DNA of 64,000 bases from Heloderma charlesbogerti (GCA_026122225.1 JANEZZ010001955.1:124001-188000); one strand, 5' to 3'. Positions 33,905-45,043 are shown, numbered from the stretch's first letter. The notes: a model not told the origin generated them from the letters alone. A program made the numbers and translations.

Positions 33905-34189
33905 AGGGAGAGGGCCTTTTCTGTGGTGGCCCCCACTCTGTGGAACTCCCTCCCTAGGGAACTCCGTCATGCCCCCTCTTTAATGAGCTTCCATCGTGCA
34001 TTAAAAACGTGGTTGTTCAGGCAGGCATTTGGGGTGGGTTAAGGTATTTTAAAAAATGTTTTTATTGTAGAATTTTATTGTTTTAAACTGTTTTATTGTA
34101 TGCTGTACATCGCCCAGAGTGGCTGGGTGACCAGCCAGATGGGCGATTAATAAATTTAATAATAAATAAATAATAAATAAATAGAGGAC
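33905..34189 (+). mobile_element. L2 LINE 3' end, plus strand
   Basis: The translated piece RAFSVVAPTLWNSLPRELRH followed by MSFHRALKTWLFRQAF is the C-terminus of L2 ORF2. It is followed by ggttaaggta, a 3' UTR with gcccagagtggctgggtgac, and an (aaat)n tail. The repeat ccttcaaacagagg...tcttcaaatag flanks it on both sides, suggesting a short duplication aaatag at the insertion point. Confidence 0.85.
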
Positions 34190-34249
34190 TATCCTCTGAC
34201 AGCCCTTCAAACAGAGGGCAGTCCTCTTCAAAGTAGGACACATAGCCAC

Positions 34250-35417
34250 CAGTTGCCCAATGATTTGATGATGCTGACACTTGGACATTCTGCCTCCCCA
34301 GCTCCCCCAATCCTTGAAAGATTAGTGTTAGAACTATTTGAATTTTGTGTCTGAAGATTTGATTCTGGGCCCCATGAACTCAAAGTATTGTCTCAGCCCT
34401 GCTTCTCAGCTTCCAAGACTGTTGTACTAAAAAAAAGAAATAGAAGTTCACCTTCTGGTGCTGCTTCATCGAGTATCGAACATACTTCCAAGCAAGATGA
34501 GTGGGATGTAAATGTGTCAAATTAATAAAACAATGAAGCTTCAGCAAAACCAGGTAGATGTTTGATGAACGGCCAGGGTTGCATTAGTGCCCTGATCCAG
34601 AAATTCTCATGTGGAACATCAGGTTGCATACAGCTAAATATGAAAATCTCAGCATGATCACAAATGTAACAGATTAGAACTGACTTGGGTAGGGCCAAAT
34701 GGGAGGGAAAGTTCAGGAAGTATAAGAAGCACTGACATAAGCTCAGGAGATAAATGCTAGAAGATATTTGGACCTCTCTCCCTCTGTGTGTGTGTGTGTG
34801 TGTGTGCATGCGCATGTGTGTGTGTTTTGGACTGGGAATTTAAGAGAGAGAGCGAGCATCAAGCAAGCAAGCAAGCAAGCAAAGAATGACTCACTTTTTG
34901 AACAGCCGGGCAATATTTACATAGCATATAGTTATACTCTTGGATGTAAGGCTGTTCATGTTCCCAGTTTAGTTGAGAGCAGTTCTGGAGGAGGTGGCAG
35001 CCACGTTGGTAAAGGAATGGGAAAAAATGGGTTTCAGTATAAGACATCACCTCATATCATATGAATGGCTCGAGGAGGCTTAAGACCTGCCTCTGCAGAT
35101 ATGCACACCAAGCAATCCTGAAGCCAAAGCCATTTTTAGTGGATCCCATTCACTTTGGGGGGTAAAGTGTTCTCCCCACTTACTACAAGTGGTGCCTGCA
35201 CTTTTCAGTGTCTTTCAGCATTACTAATATGACATCAGAGCGAGAGGAGGGAAAATTCCCCTCACTTGGATTTAGCTTCATGATGTGACATCACATAGCC
35301 ATGAGATCTGGCCACATGAGATTTTGGAAGCCAAATCAGAGTGAGGACAATGCTTCCAGCCTTTGCTCTGGTGTTGTGTGGGAGAAAAAAGGTGCTGAGC
35401 AGCAGTGAGGAATACTG
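34250..35417. other. Unassigned stretch with small simple repeats
   Basis: (gt)n at 34784-34806 and (aagc)n at 34861-34882. No repeat end or exon recognised. Confidence 0.35.
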
Positions 35418-35836
35418 TCATAGAAACATAGAATAGTAGGGTTGGAAGGGGCCTATAAGACCATCAAGTCCAACCCCCTGCTCAATGCAGGAATCCAAGT
35501 CAGAGCATCCCTGACAGATGGCTGTCCAGCCTCGTCTTGAACGCCTCCAGTGTGGGAGAGCCCACCACTTCCCTAGGTCATTGGTTCCATTGTCGTATTG
35601 CTCTAACAGTCAGGAAGTTTTCCCTGATGTTCAGCCAGAATCTGGCTTCCTGTAACATGAGCCCATTATTCCGAGTCCTGCATTCTGGGATGATCGAGAA
35701 GAGATCCTGGCCTTCCTCTCTGTGACAACCTTTCAGGTACTTGAAGATCACTATCATATCTCCCGTCAGTCTTCTCTTCTCAAGGCTAAACATGCCCAGT
35801 TCTTTCAGTCTTTCCTCACAGGGTTTGTTTCCAGTT
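35418..35836 (-). mobile_element. CR1 LINE 3' end, minus strand
   Basis: The plus strand starts catagaatagtagggttgga, the antisense of the CR1 tail. Minus-strand translation gives [28 protein letters not shown] and RENFLTVRAIRQWNQ, the CR1 ORF2 C-terminus. It is truncated at 35836 in the RT 3' part. Confidence 0.92.
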
Positions 35837-36033
35837 CCACTACTAATAGGACCATGAACAGGAGGTGAAAACGGGGGGAAATAGATGAGCGGGGTGGGGC
35901 TTTTATTATCCCCCGAATGAGCAGGGTGGGGCTTTTATTATCCCCCGAACGCTTCCCTTTTCAAGCCCAGAAAGCTTGCTAGAGAAACTTTTAGCTCAGC
36001 CCTACTTGTCAGAAGTGGATTGTCCTTCCCCTT

Positions 36034-36600
36034 CACAATCAACACCACAAAGAGACAAAGTTTCAGGCTAAGATGACTTAATTTTGCTAGAGACAGCTTT
36101 TCTACAAATGCAGATTCCAGGAAGCTCTCAGACTGCCTCAGGCCGTAAACAACTAATCTGTGATCCCTAATTAGAGGAGATGAACTGTAGGGTAGTGAAG
36201 TTGCCAACAGTTTGGGCATGAACCTCACAGCCAGACTTGCTTCGCAGTGATGCCCCTCCCTTACGGTGGCTCCCTCCTACAATGGCTTCCAAGAGTGGCT
36301 ATCCTGTTGGAGCACCTGAGCCCTGCCCCTAACTTTTCCTGCTTTGCTTTATGACATGCCTTAGCATCTATCAAATCACACCTCTCTTCCTCCCCCTTGG
36401 AAACTTGAGCTTTCACAGTGGATGGAGGGGGCAGTGACTCAGCCTGGACCATCTGTTTGTCAAGGCCTTCGGAGGAATCTGCCCCAGCATCTTCGCTCTT
36501 TACTGAAGATCCCTCCGCCAGGCTCTGATCTAGCTGTTCCAACTCTGATTCAGAATCGGAGCTGTCAGACATCTCAAGGGGCTTGGACTTATCCCTGACC
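36034..36600 (-). repeat. LTR-like ~570-bp repeat with an internal open frame, minus strand
   Basis: The sense strand starts gtcagggataag and ends cctgaaactttgtctc then gtgttgattgtg. The whole length is co-linear with 58553-59130. Inside, 36261-36572 (minus) is an open frame starting MSDSSDSESELEQLDQSL, acidic and Ser-rich at its N-terminus and ending GSHCRREPP. The second copy has the same peptide scattered over frames. The tail has LTR-like features, but CA/TG ends and TSDs are not clear. Confidence 0.5.
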
Positions 36601-37162
36601 TACGCCACCCATGCTGTTGTCATTATCTCTACTGTTATTGTATCTTTATTTGTTTATTCCTTTCTCTTTGGGGGTTTGACTGCCTCCTTCCTGAATTGGG
36701 ACTGGACGTCTTCCATCTCTTCCTACCCTAAACAGAAAGCTCTCTGCAGAAGAGAGGACAGTCTGCCAAACCCTCTCCCTCCCTCCCTCCCTTTCTTTCT
36801 TTCTGGAAGTATTCTGAGCCATCCGGATGGGTAATTGCCCCACACCATCTCTGAATTGATCGCTTTCAGAACCATTGAGCTCTTATTACTGCCGTTGGCT
36901 AAGGAGAGACAGAGGGAGAGTGAAAGATGCAGGTCAACGTGGCCCCAGCAATAAGACAAGCCGCATCAAATCACTTTTTTTCTGGCTGCTGAATAACAAC
37001 TAACAAAGCTGTTAAATAAAACAAGGAAAGATGTGGGAGATGATAGAATCAGTGGGGGCGGGGCAGGGTGAGAAGCTTGTCATTTGCAATGAGGGAGGTA
37101 AAGGTGAAAAGTGAATCCTGAGCACACAGCCAGGCAGCCCTATACTGAAAATCTGTGAGCCA
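36601..37162. other. Unassigned stretch, partly a low-repeat island
   Basis: A (ctcc)n and (tttc)n run lies at 36774-36803. The part 36845-37020 (gatcgctttcagaaccattg ... gctgctgaataacaactaac) has no repeat features and could be conserved non-coding DNA. No exon supported. Confidence 0.3.
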
Positions 37163-37553
37163 AAGGAATGGGGCCAAATCAATACACTCTTCTGGGTGCC
37201 CTGCTGAATGAAGTTAGACAGGTGGCTACCAGAAAGAGGGCCTTTTGGGTTGTGGCACCCCATTTATGGAATTCCTTCCATATGAAAGCTTTCTTGGCAC
37301 TTACACTGTTATCTTTTTGGTGTCAACTGAAGACATGCTTTTTCTTCTTGGCATTTTAGATTTTATTTTCCAGGTTTTATAGTTTAGATTTGCCTACAGA
37401 GTGCTGGAATGGCTGTGTTTATATATTTTATACTGCATTTCCTGTGCTCAGAAAATTGTTGGTTTTATTGTGTACTGTTGTTGGTTTTTCCCATCATGTA
37501 ACCCACTCAGCTAACCTTTAGTTATTGGGGAAATGTAATAAATAAATATATTA
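37163..37553 (+). mobile_element. L2 LINE 3' end, plus strand
   Basis: ctaccagaaagagggccttt and gttgtggcaccccatttatg correspond to the L2 '...RAF.VV.P..WNS' segment. It is followed by a T-rich 3' UTR and (aaat)n near 37540. Confidence 0.7.
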
Positions 37554-37904
37554 ATAAGGTCCACTTTATCCATTTTTAAATGCCTTTTTAGCTATGATAC
37601 ACCACAGAAAGTGCCTTAGTATTAAGGACATTTGAAATCACAAGAATAGATGCACCAAGTCAGCAGGATAAAGCTAATCTGTAATGGTGTATATTCAGCA
37701 GTCACAAAAGCCTGTCTGAACAAAAAGCATTGTAACATGTTTCCTGAAAAACACAAGTGGGTAACATGACAGAGAAAGCCCTGTTTCTAAGAGCCATCTG
37801 CCTAGCCTCAGATGACCAGGACTATCAAAGGAGGGCCTCACCTGATGACTTCTGAGGCCCCAGGGGGAAGATAAAGGAGCCGTTCCTTTAGGTATTAGTT
37901 TAGT
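37554..37904. other. Unassigned spacer, possibly more L2 ORF2
   Basis: Nothing clear; the last bases lead into the next L2 copy. Confidence 0.3.
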
Positions 37905-37998
37905 GCTGGTTATGACCTATAAAGCCCTATAAGACTTGGGACCAGGTTATTTGAAATACCATATTCTCCCATATGAGCCTGCCTTGGTTTTAAGATCA

Positions 37999-38546
37999 GA
38001 GAATCATAGAATACGCCAGTGTGGTATAGCGGCTAGAGTGTTGGACTGGGAGTCAGGAAATATGGGTTCTAGTCCCCACTTGGCCATGGAAGCTCACTGG
38101 GCCAGTCACAGACTCTCAGCCCAACCCATCTCACAGGGTTGTTGTTGTGAGGATAAAATGGAGGAGGAGGACTATGTACGCTGCCTTGGGTTCCTTAAGG
38201 AGGAAAAAAGGTGGGATACAAATGTAATAAATGAATAATAAATAAATAAATAAATAAATAAATAAATGTAGAGTTGGAAGTGGCCTACAAGACCATCGAG
38301 TCCAACCCCCTGCTCAATGCAGGAATCCAAGTCAGAGCATCCCTGACAAGTGGCTGTCCAGCCTCGTCTTGAATGCCTCCAGTGTGGGAGAGCCCACCAC
38401 CTCCCTAGGTAATTGGTTCCATTGTTGTATTGCTCTAACAGTCAGGAAGTTTTTCCTGATGTTCAGCCGGAATCTGGCTTCCTGGAACTTGAGCCCATTA
38501 TTCCATGTCCTGCATTCTGGGATGATCGAGAAGAGATCCTGGCCTT
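37999..38546 (-). mobile_element. CR1 LINE 3' end, minus strand, split by a SINE
   Basis: agaatcatagaatac (37999-38013) is the CR1 tail in antisense. After the SINE it continues gtagagttggaagtggcc. Minus-strand peptides include [39 protein letters not shown] and LEAFKTRLDSHL. It is truncated at 38546. Confidence 0.9.
38014..38267 (+). mobile_element. tRNA-headed SINE with L2-like tail (MIR-like), plus strand
   Basis: The head gccagtgtggtatagcggct then agagtgttggactgggag, the body cccatctcacagggttgttg, and the tail cttgggttccttaaggagg, gggatacaaatg with (aaat)n. It lies within the tail of the CR1 copy. Confidence 0.92.
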
Positions 38547-38765
38547 GGGGGAAGCTTTTCTCTTCGTCCAACTGCCATTCGAAGCATGTTTGGTGGGGGC
38601 ACAAGACAGGGCCTTCTCAGTGGCTGCTCCTAGGCTCTGGAACTTCCTGCTGAGGGAGGCTAGGTTGGTCCCCTCTCTATTGTCATTCCAACATCAGGCA
38701 AAGACATTTTTATTCAGGCAGGCCTTTGGCATGTAACCTGGACTGCTGCTGAAGGGTTTTTTAAC

Positions 38766-39525
38766 CAGGGATGTACGGACTGTGTAACATCTGCTCCATC
38801 TGTGATTCGTGGATTGTCAGGCACCTTTTGTTCCATTGTCCGCCCACAGACAGATGCAAATATTTTTTTCATCATGCAAAAAAAAATGCAAATAATTATG
38901 TAAGTATTTATGTAAGTACTTACATAATTTACCTCAGTATGTAACATTTAAGGGACCGTGGTGGCTTAGTGGTTAAGACGCTGAACTGCAGACTGGAAGG
39001 TCGGCAGGTCAGCAGTTTGAGACCCGAGTGCTGCGTGACGGAGTGAGCTCCCGTCTTCAGTCCCAGCTTCTGCCAACCTAGCAGTTCGAAAGCAAGAAAT
39101 TGCAAGTAGATAAATAGGTACCACTTCGGCTGGAAAGGTAACAGCGTTCCGTGCACCTTGGTGTTCAGTCATGCTGGCCACATGACCACAGAAGTGTCTT
39201 CGGACAGCGCTGGCTCTTCGGCTTAGAAACGGGGATGAGCACCGCACCCTAGAGCTGGACACGACTGGTTGGGGACACTTTTACCTTTTATGTAACATTT
39301 AACGTATCTTCCCCCATTCCATTCAATGTTTCCTTAGCAGAAACCTATGTATTTTCCTACGAATTTATATGCATAAATGTCAGGAAAGTAAAAAAAAAAA
39401 AAATCATCCGAAATTCCACGGACTCTGCGCAGCCTGAGGGGGTCACTCCACAGCAGATTCCACAGGATGGATTCTTAGAAATCCGAGCTCATTTTAGTCC
39501 ATCTCGAATTTCTCCAGCATCCCTA
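38766..39525 (+). mobile_element. hAT-type MITE hosting a SINE
   Basis: CAGGGATG and CATCCCTA ends with flanks tttttaac (38758-38765) and gttttaac (39526-39533), 7 of 8. The SINE at 38951-39288 interrupts it. Without the SINE it is about 410 bp. Confidence 0.87.
38951..39288 (+). mobile_element. tRNA-headed squamate SINE with Bov-B-like tail, plus strand
   Basis: A perfect 13-bp TSD tatgtaacattta flanks it (38938-38950 and 39289-39301). The head gggaccgtggtggcttagtg contains the A-box region. The tail gacacgactggttggggac ends ttttaccttt. Its intact TSD marks it as the youngest layer of the nest. Confidence 0.95.
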
Positions 39526-39705
39526 GTTTTAACTGGTTGCCTGCTGTCTATTTCAGTCTTCGTTGTGTTTTAGTTGTGTTTTTAATTGTTTTGTTTTTGT
39601 GTTTTGCTTTAATTATGATTTTGTTTTTAATTTGCATTTTATTATTGTTAGCCACCTTGAGCACCATTTTTGGTGGAAAGGTGGAATATACATTTAATTC
39701 ATGAA

Positions 39706-39915
39706 TAGATCTACACCGTTGTTGGTTGTGTCCCTGCAAACAGGGACGTGCCCTCTCATGAGCAAATGCAATGGCTGGACTTGGCATTCATGACCTGCTG
39801 CCATGCCTGTGTTCACAGTGGAACTTCGTCCTACTATCATTGTCCATTTTAGGCATTATATTTGTCTATGTGACAAATTGTAACTGCTCAATGTATCCAC
39901 AAACTTACTGTGTTA
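39706..39915. other. Unassigned spacer
   Basis: Nothing recognised. Confidence 0.3.
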
Positions 39916-40400
39916 AGAGAGCTATCCTGTGGTTGCTGAGCGAGTGTCCCAGGGACCATAGGATGGCTTGGGAAACTCCTCTGAGGTTAGAGACAGCACT
40001 CTGACCTTGGAAGGGGGAGTTGGAGATCTGACACTAGACCCATCCCCCTCACAGCTGGCATGGAGAGAACTGTGTCGGCTGCCTCTCTGAGATCAGAAGA
40101 GCAATCTTGGAGGAGGAGGAGGAGGAGGAGGAGGAGGAGGAGGAGGGGGAGGAGGAAAGGGGGCATTCCAGTGGGTGGGAAGGGGAGGAGACCAGAGAGG
40201 CCAGGATATGATTCATCCAGAGCCTCCTCCAGTCTCCTTCCCCTCCCTCCAAAATCTCATCATTAGACAGGCTAAAAAGCCCATCAAGCAAAAATCCCCC
40301 AAGATGGCAAATGGGGAGGTGAAGATTTCCTCTGCTGCTCCTCCCACCCTGCCGGTTTCAGTCCAGCAGGGTATAGGAACATGGCCGGTCCAAGACACTT
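39916..40400 (+). repeat. Unclassified ~480-bp dispersed repeat, copy 2
   Basis: Starts agagagctatcctgtggttg, then gtgtcccagggaccatagga, and ggcatggagagaactgtgtc. It is co-linear with 2590-3066 and contains a (gga)n run at 40110-40151. Confidence 0.55.
40110..40151. repeat. (GGA)n microsatellite
   Basis: About 13 gga triplets, a polypurine tract. Confidence 0.95.
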
Positions 40401-41605
40401 TGCTGCCTGAGGTGAAGGACAAGATGGCATCCCTTCCCATTCCATGTACAAAAGCCAACTGGACTGGCAGTTGAATCTTTCTTTGACATTGGCAATGGGA
40501 CAGCATCCTCTACCTCACTGGAAGACAGCAGTGTAGCTTAAGGGGTGCAAGGCAGGCCATGTGGCACACAGGTTTCTCCTCCAACACCTTGCTGCCACCT
40601 CCCAGCATCTGCTGCCCGAGGCGACTGCCTCACTCTGCCTAATGGTAGGGCTGGGCCTGCATGGGAAATTTGGAAGCTTCTGGGTTCAGGGGCTTCTGAG
40701 TGGTGAGGGCACAATCCTATCCTATCAAAATCCTAACTGGATGTTTAGATATGCACCACACTAGTTAAAGCAGCAACAAATGGACAAGTACCATTTCTAG
40801 AAGGTATGCCTGCCATTGAACTATTTGTTCAGATAAATCTCCCTTTTATCACCCTTCTGCTGAATTTGAAAGAGGAGGAAAATTGGAGTGAGAAGTCAAA
40901 ACTACAGAAACATAGAACCTGGGAGGTTCAGGTCTCAAGGAAGAAACGTTTCTATATGCTAAAGCAGAAATGGGCAGCCTTTTCAGCCTTTCTAAGGGGG
41001 TGCTGAAACCTTTCCTTTGGATGCCATTACTGCAAAAATGTGGCTTCGTGGGAGTCTGTGCAAGACAATGGCATTGTTGGCTCAGGTCTGAATTCTGTGG
41101 GTCACCAGATGGCTACCTTTGAAGCTCCAGCACATGGCAAAAAACAGAGCACAGCTGCTATGGCCAGCACATGGATAGCTTGTTGTCATCTCTCCTCCCT
41201 TAAGAAGCTCTGCATGTTGTTTCTACTGGTGTGCATTTATTTTATATGACGATAATTGGTTCTCTCTGGCAACCCGAAGACTATCTCTGTATGTGGGCTC
41301 TAAGCTTTTAATTTTTGAGACAGGTTTTAATAACGATGATTTATAAGTCCGAAGTATATTTTGGTGAAGCTATAGCATGCAATGCATCACCGAACCATCG
41401 CAGATGACTCAGCCACATGGTCTCTTCCCAGTCTCTGTTAATATATGGATTAAAAGGTAACATGCATTCCTAGTAGTTCTCTCCCCTGGTTCTATAAGCA
41501 ACATACAGTCTTTCTCGTTAAAAAAGGCAGTTGTACAATTGATCGCAACAGTACTAGCATAGTATTAGTCAAGACAGGCTGCTGTGTTGTAGTGATACTA
41601 GATAC
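40401..41605. other. Unassigned stretch with one low-repeat island
   Basis: The segment 41270-41450 (ggcaacccgaagactatctc ... gcatcaccgaaccatcgcag) retains several CpGs and shows no repeat features. Otherwise nothing recognised. Confidence 0.3.
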
Positions 41606-41823
41606 CCGTGGAGGTTGGTGGCTCCAATTTCAGTGGAACTGTGAATCCATGCTGGGTTTCAGTCAGAACCAGCCAAAACTCTGGAGCATCTATCCAAGGT
41701 GCAGAACCTATTTTGGGAGAGGGTTCAGCCTCTTGGATAGCTGATTTAGAGTTCCGGCTGGTTTTGACTGAAAACCAGGGTGGAATTTAGCCCCACCAAA
41801 ATCAAAGTCGCCAGCCTCCACTG
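41606..41823. mobile_element. hAT-type MITE with CAGTGGAGG-type ends
   Basis: The ends ccgtggaggttggtggctcc and cgccagcctccactg are inverted. Flanks ctagatac (41598-41605) and atagatac (41824-41831) match at 7 of 8. Inner arms: ggtttcagtcagaaccagcc and ggctggttttgactgaaaac. A remnant of the same family lies at 3419-3516. Confidence 0.85.
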
Positions 41824-41861
41824 ATAGATACTGTATGGAGATGCAATGAAAGCTGTTATTC

Positions 41862-42048
41862 ATAGGAACATAGGAAACTGCCTTACACCGAGTCAGATTA
41901 TTGGTCCATCTAGATCACTACTGCCTATGCTGACTAGCAACGGCTCTTTGCAAATCTTTCCCAGCCCTACCTGGAGGTTTAATCCGAGCACTACCTGGGA
42001 CCATTTGCCTGCAAAGCATGTATTCCTCCATTGAGCTATGTATGTTCC
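41862..42048 (-). mobile_element. tRNA-headed SINE with CR1-like tail, minus strand
   Basis: Plus strand cataggaaactgccttacac then cgagtcagattattgg, ending in the antisense tRNA-like head (aaagcatgtattcctccatt, gagctatgtatg). Same family as 11474-11667. Confidence 0.75.
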
Positions 42049-42144
42049 CCAAAAGTAGACACGGTGTCTACCTATTGGTGACCAGTCAGGATGATCAACA
42101 GCTTTGTTCATGTGCTGCTGGCTGTAATCCACGTTCCCAGTTAC

Positions 42145-42286
42145 TAGGGATGTATGAGAAATTCATTTCAGTTTATATTTGATCAGGATTTATCCGGTTT
42201 GTTCCTTCTGGACCGAACACAGACTCAGACACAATCTACAGTCAAAGTCTGTACATTTCTGAGGTTGCAAATATGATTCATGGACC

Positions 42287-42323
<37 letters not shown>

Positions 42324-42958
42324 TGTATTTGACAGCATGGGTACCTTTGAAAACTGTGCATGAAAAAAATGTGTACCTTTGAAAAATGTGCATGAAAAAA
42401 ATGTGTACCTTTGAAAAATGCACACAAACTCACTTTAATTGATGGGAGAAGAATGCATACATTTCAAAGATGCACACCATTGATGCGTACATCTGGAAAA
42501 ATGTGCATGAAAATATGCACAGATTTTCATGGGAAAAGGAAGAAAAAAAACACAAAGCTCACAATCTGATATGGATGGGCTAGCCTATCATGGGAAAAAC
42601 CACAGATGCAAATGGATAGCAGGCGCCATTTGCGGCCGTAAAGCCCTTAGTTTAAGCTAATTGCAGCCATTTACAGCTGCATTTAGCTGAATCTAAGAGC
42701 TTTACAGCCACAAATGGCACCTGCTATGCCATTTGCATCTGGAGTCAGCCCTCACTCAGCCAGAGATACGGCACAGCAATGGCAGCCAGCCATATCACCA
42801 GCGATATGGAGTGAGCGGCCAGGTCCATGGGATCGCCGTCCAGTTTCATGAGGACTCCAGAGAGAGGTGAGTGCTCCATTCCACCACAGACTCCGGGGCC
42901 TGGATTCTTTGGAATCTGGCCTCATTGGAGTCCGTGGTGGATTTCTCTAGCATCCCTA
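42145..42958. mobile_element. Recombinant hAT-type MITE
   Basis: The left part, 42145 to about 42570, matches the reverse of the 12264 subfamily (tagggatgtatgagaaattc ... ctcacaatctgatatgg). The right part, about 42579-42958, matches the 17418 foldback subfamily (ctagcctatcatgggaaaaa, agtttaagctaa, to gatttctctagcatcccta). The flanks ccagttac (42137-42144) and agtgtaag (42959-42966) do not match. Confidence 0.8.
42286..42322. repeat. (CAA)n microsatellite
   Basis: Twelve caa triplets within the hAT interior. Confidence 0.95.
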
Positions 42959-43022
42959 AGTGTAAGCCCCATTGAACACAGTGGGACTTACTTCTGAGTA
43001 AGCATGCATAGGATTGCATTGT
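42959..43022. repeat. Half of a small palindromic repeat
   Basis: gtaagccccattgaacacag, then tgggacttacttctgagtaa and gcatgcataggattgcat. The expected left outer arm (gcaatcctat...) is missing where the recombinant hAT copy abuts. Confidence 0.6.
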
Positions 43023-43213
43023 TACTCAGCTGATTTATGTGCACAGTTAGCAGGTTGGTGATGCACCTGCCCTAGCTGCTGATCTCTGGCATGCTATCAC
43101 TATGTGTGAATGGGCTGACTCATGTGTTAGATGTATTTATATGTGAAGGGGTGAGGATGGAATGTTTACGTGGGCAAGTGATTATCACCAGTGGCCACCA
43201 ACACATATCCAAC
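43023..43213. other. Unassigned spacer
   Basis: Nothing recognised. Confidence 0.3.
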
Positions 43214-43575
43214 TAGGGATATCAGAGGAATTCATTTGGGGGGAGGAGCTTGGCAAGTTTTCACCAGCAAAGCCCCCTGGGCTTCAGCTTGATCATCCAT
43301 AAGTTGGCCCAACTCCGCATGCAATGAGTTGGGCCAACTCGCAGATTGGGGGGGCAGGGTCACACAAATGTAAACAGAGTAATTAGTACAAAATTGTGGC
43401 TGCAAATGCAGCTGCAATTTTGCACAAATTGGCCTGCGGTTTTGCACAAAAAAGTAAAATTCCTGGGTTGGAGGAACGATCACATGGCTCGGCTCCCAGA
43501 TGCAAACCACGTTGGGTCCATTGTGAGGATCTGTCGGGCCTCAAAGGGTTGGATTTCCCTCAATGGACAACCCTA
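43214..43575. mobile_element. hAT-type MITE, first of three in tandem
   Basis: TAGGGATATCAGAGG and ACAACCCTA ends. Flanks tatccaac and ccttcaac match at 5 of 8. The core has acaaattggcctgcggttttg modules, like 23936. Confidence 0.7.
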
Positions 43576-43583
43576 CCTTCAAC

Positions 43584-43936
43584 TAGGGATTTATGAGGAT
43601 TTCATTTTTGCTTGCCAAACATGTGAGCATGCCCTGCTTGAAGCCCTGAACACGAGCATGAGTGCAAACACGTGCTGAATATGTCCTTGTATTCAATGTG
43701 TGGAAATTTCCTAATTTGTGGAAGCTTCTCCTGTAGATATTTATCAGCCCCATTTTAGTCTATCAAGGAAAGTTGCACAAATTTGGGGAAATTTGCAGAA
43801 ATTTCCTGTTCAATCCCTGCTCAATTTGTGTGATTTTCCTGTTTGTGCAGAGCGAGCAGCAATTGCAAATGCAAACAGGAATCGGGTATAAGACGAATGG
43901 TGAGACGATGTTTGGAGAATCCTGGTGATCTTGAGC
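43584..43936. mobile_element. Truncated hAT-type MITE, second of three
   Basis: The left end TAGGGATTTATGAGG is clear. No CATCCCTA end is found before the next copy begins at 43937. It contains atttgcagaaatttcctg-like words. Confidence 0.5.
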
Positions 43937-44545
43937 TAGGGATGTGCAAACTCACCCCCGTCTGGGTTCTCCGGACTCCTGCCCAGCCCCTGCCCCTACT
44001 CACCAGTCCCCGGACTGTGCTTGAGCCCCTCCCAGTCTCGGTGAGCAGTCTGCACTCACCGAGCTCTGAGGTCACCATTTCTAAAAAAAATAAAATGGAG
44101 ATCGCAAAAATGTGCATGTTTTTGTATGCATGAAAATGCACATTTTTGCGAATGTGCATATTCTCATGTGTGAAATGCACATTTTTGTGAAGGTGCATAT
44201 TAGTATGTGTAAGAAAATGTGCATTTTTGTAAAATATGCATTTTCCTGCATACGCAAATACGCCCATTCGCAAAATGTGCGCATTTTCACATACGCAAAT
44301 ATGCACATTTGTAAAATGCTTTTTTTGCATGTGCGCAATTCTGCGCATTTTTGTAATCACCATTTTATTTCTCAGAAAATGGAGAGTGCGAAGCTTGACA
44401 AGGCTGCCAGGGTGAGTGCAGGCCATTCGCTGAGCGTGGGCAGGGGACAAGCAGGGGCAGGGGCTCAGCAAGCGGGGCTCAGGGTTGCAGGCAGAAGCAG
44501 GTCTGCTGGATTCCCAGACTGAATCGGGCACCCGTGCCATCCCTA
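43937..44545 (+). mobile_element. hAT-type MITE with AT-rich foldback core, third of three
   Basis: TAGGGATG and CATCCCTA ends with flanks tcttgagc (43929-43936) and tcttgagt (44546-44553), 7 of 8. The 44085-44385 core is an array of aatgtgcatttttgtaaa and related units bracketed by ccattt words. Same subfamily as 5795-6338, reversed. Confidence 0.9.
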
Positions 44546-44658
44546 TCTTGAGTATCACTCGTTCGCCCATCCATACCTTCAACCCAGAAAGAGAGAAAGC
44601 AGCAGGGAGAGTGTGTGTGGGGGGTATATGTGAAGGGTCTTCCAGTTGCATCTGTATC

Positions 44659-44770
44659 AGCTGTTCTCAACCTTGGGTTCCCAGATGTTATTGGACTGCA
44701 AATCCTATCATCCCTGACCATCTGCCATGGTGGCTGGGGTGATGGGAGTTGTAGTCTGGGGAACCAAGGA
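44659..44770. mobile_element. Palindromic hAT-type MITE (gttttggactacaact family)
   Basis: Arms ttgggttcccagatgttatt and gggagttgtagtctggggaa around catctgccatggtggctgg. Confidence 0.6.
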
Positions 44771-45043
44771 TGTAATAGGCTAAGTAGTATAACTTCTTAG
44801 GGTGAATGTGTGAAGCTGTCTCCTTCCTCAGTGAGGAATATAGAGAATTCGACAGCTTCAGACATTCAATCCTCACTGAGGCTAAAGGAAATATTGTGAT
44901 AATATGACCAAGACTGTGAACTTTTTGTGTTCTTCTGTTTAAATCAGGCTGGATAGTTGTTTATTTGAGGACTATTCTTCAAGTGGGTAGAGTCAAATAT
45001 ATTGGCTGTCTGGAAGTGTCATTATTAGTCATCATTAGAGACC
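44771..45043. other. Unassigned spacer
   Basis: Short inverted words (ccttcctcagtgagg and cctcactgagg) at 44822-44882 form a foldback; otherwise nothing recognised. Confidence 0.3.

Larger units (their letters stand above)
37905..39705 (+). mobile_element. L2 LINE 3' part, plus strand, with four nested insertions
   Basis: L2 pieces are 37905-37998 (tatgacctataaagccctat, gggaccaggttatttg), 38547-38765 (peptides RAFSVAAPRLWNFL and AKTFLFRQAF) and 39526-39705 (ttaactggttgcctgctgtc, then gttagccaccttgagcacca). Between them sit a CR1 fragment carrying a SINE, and a hAT copy carrying a SINE. Removing the inserts gives a continuous L2 3' end. Confidence 0.85.

Noticed and set aside
40049..40291. 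Poly-Ser open frame
   Set aside because: It is produced by the (gga)n run within an unclassified dispersed repeat.
43821..44651. 276-codon open frame on the minus strand
   Set aside because: It covers the hAT copy at 43937-44545 and its flanks; the His/Lys/Phe periodic peptide comes from tgcacattt modules.
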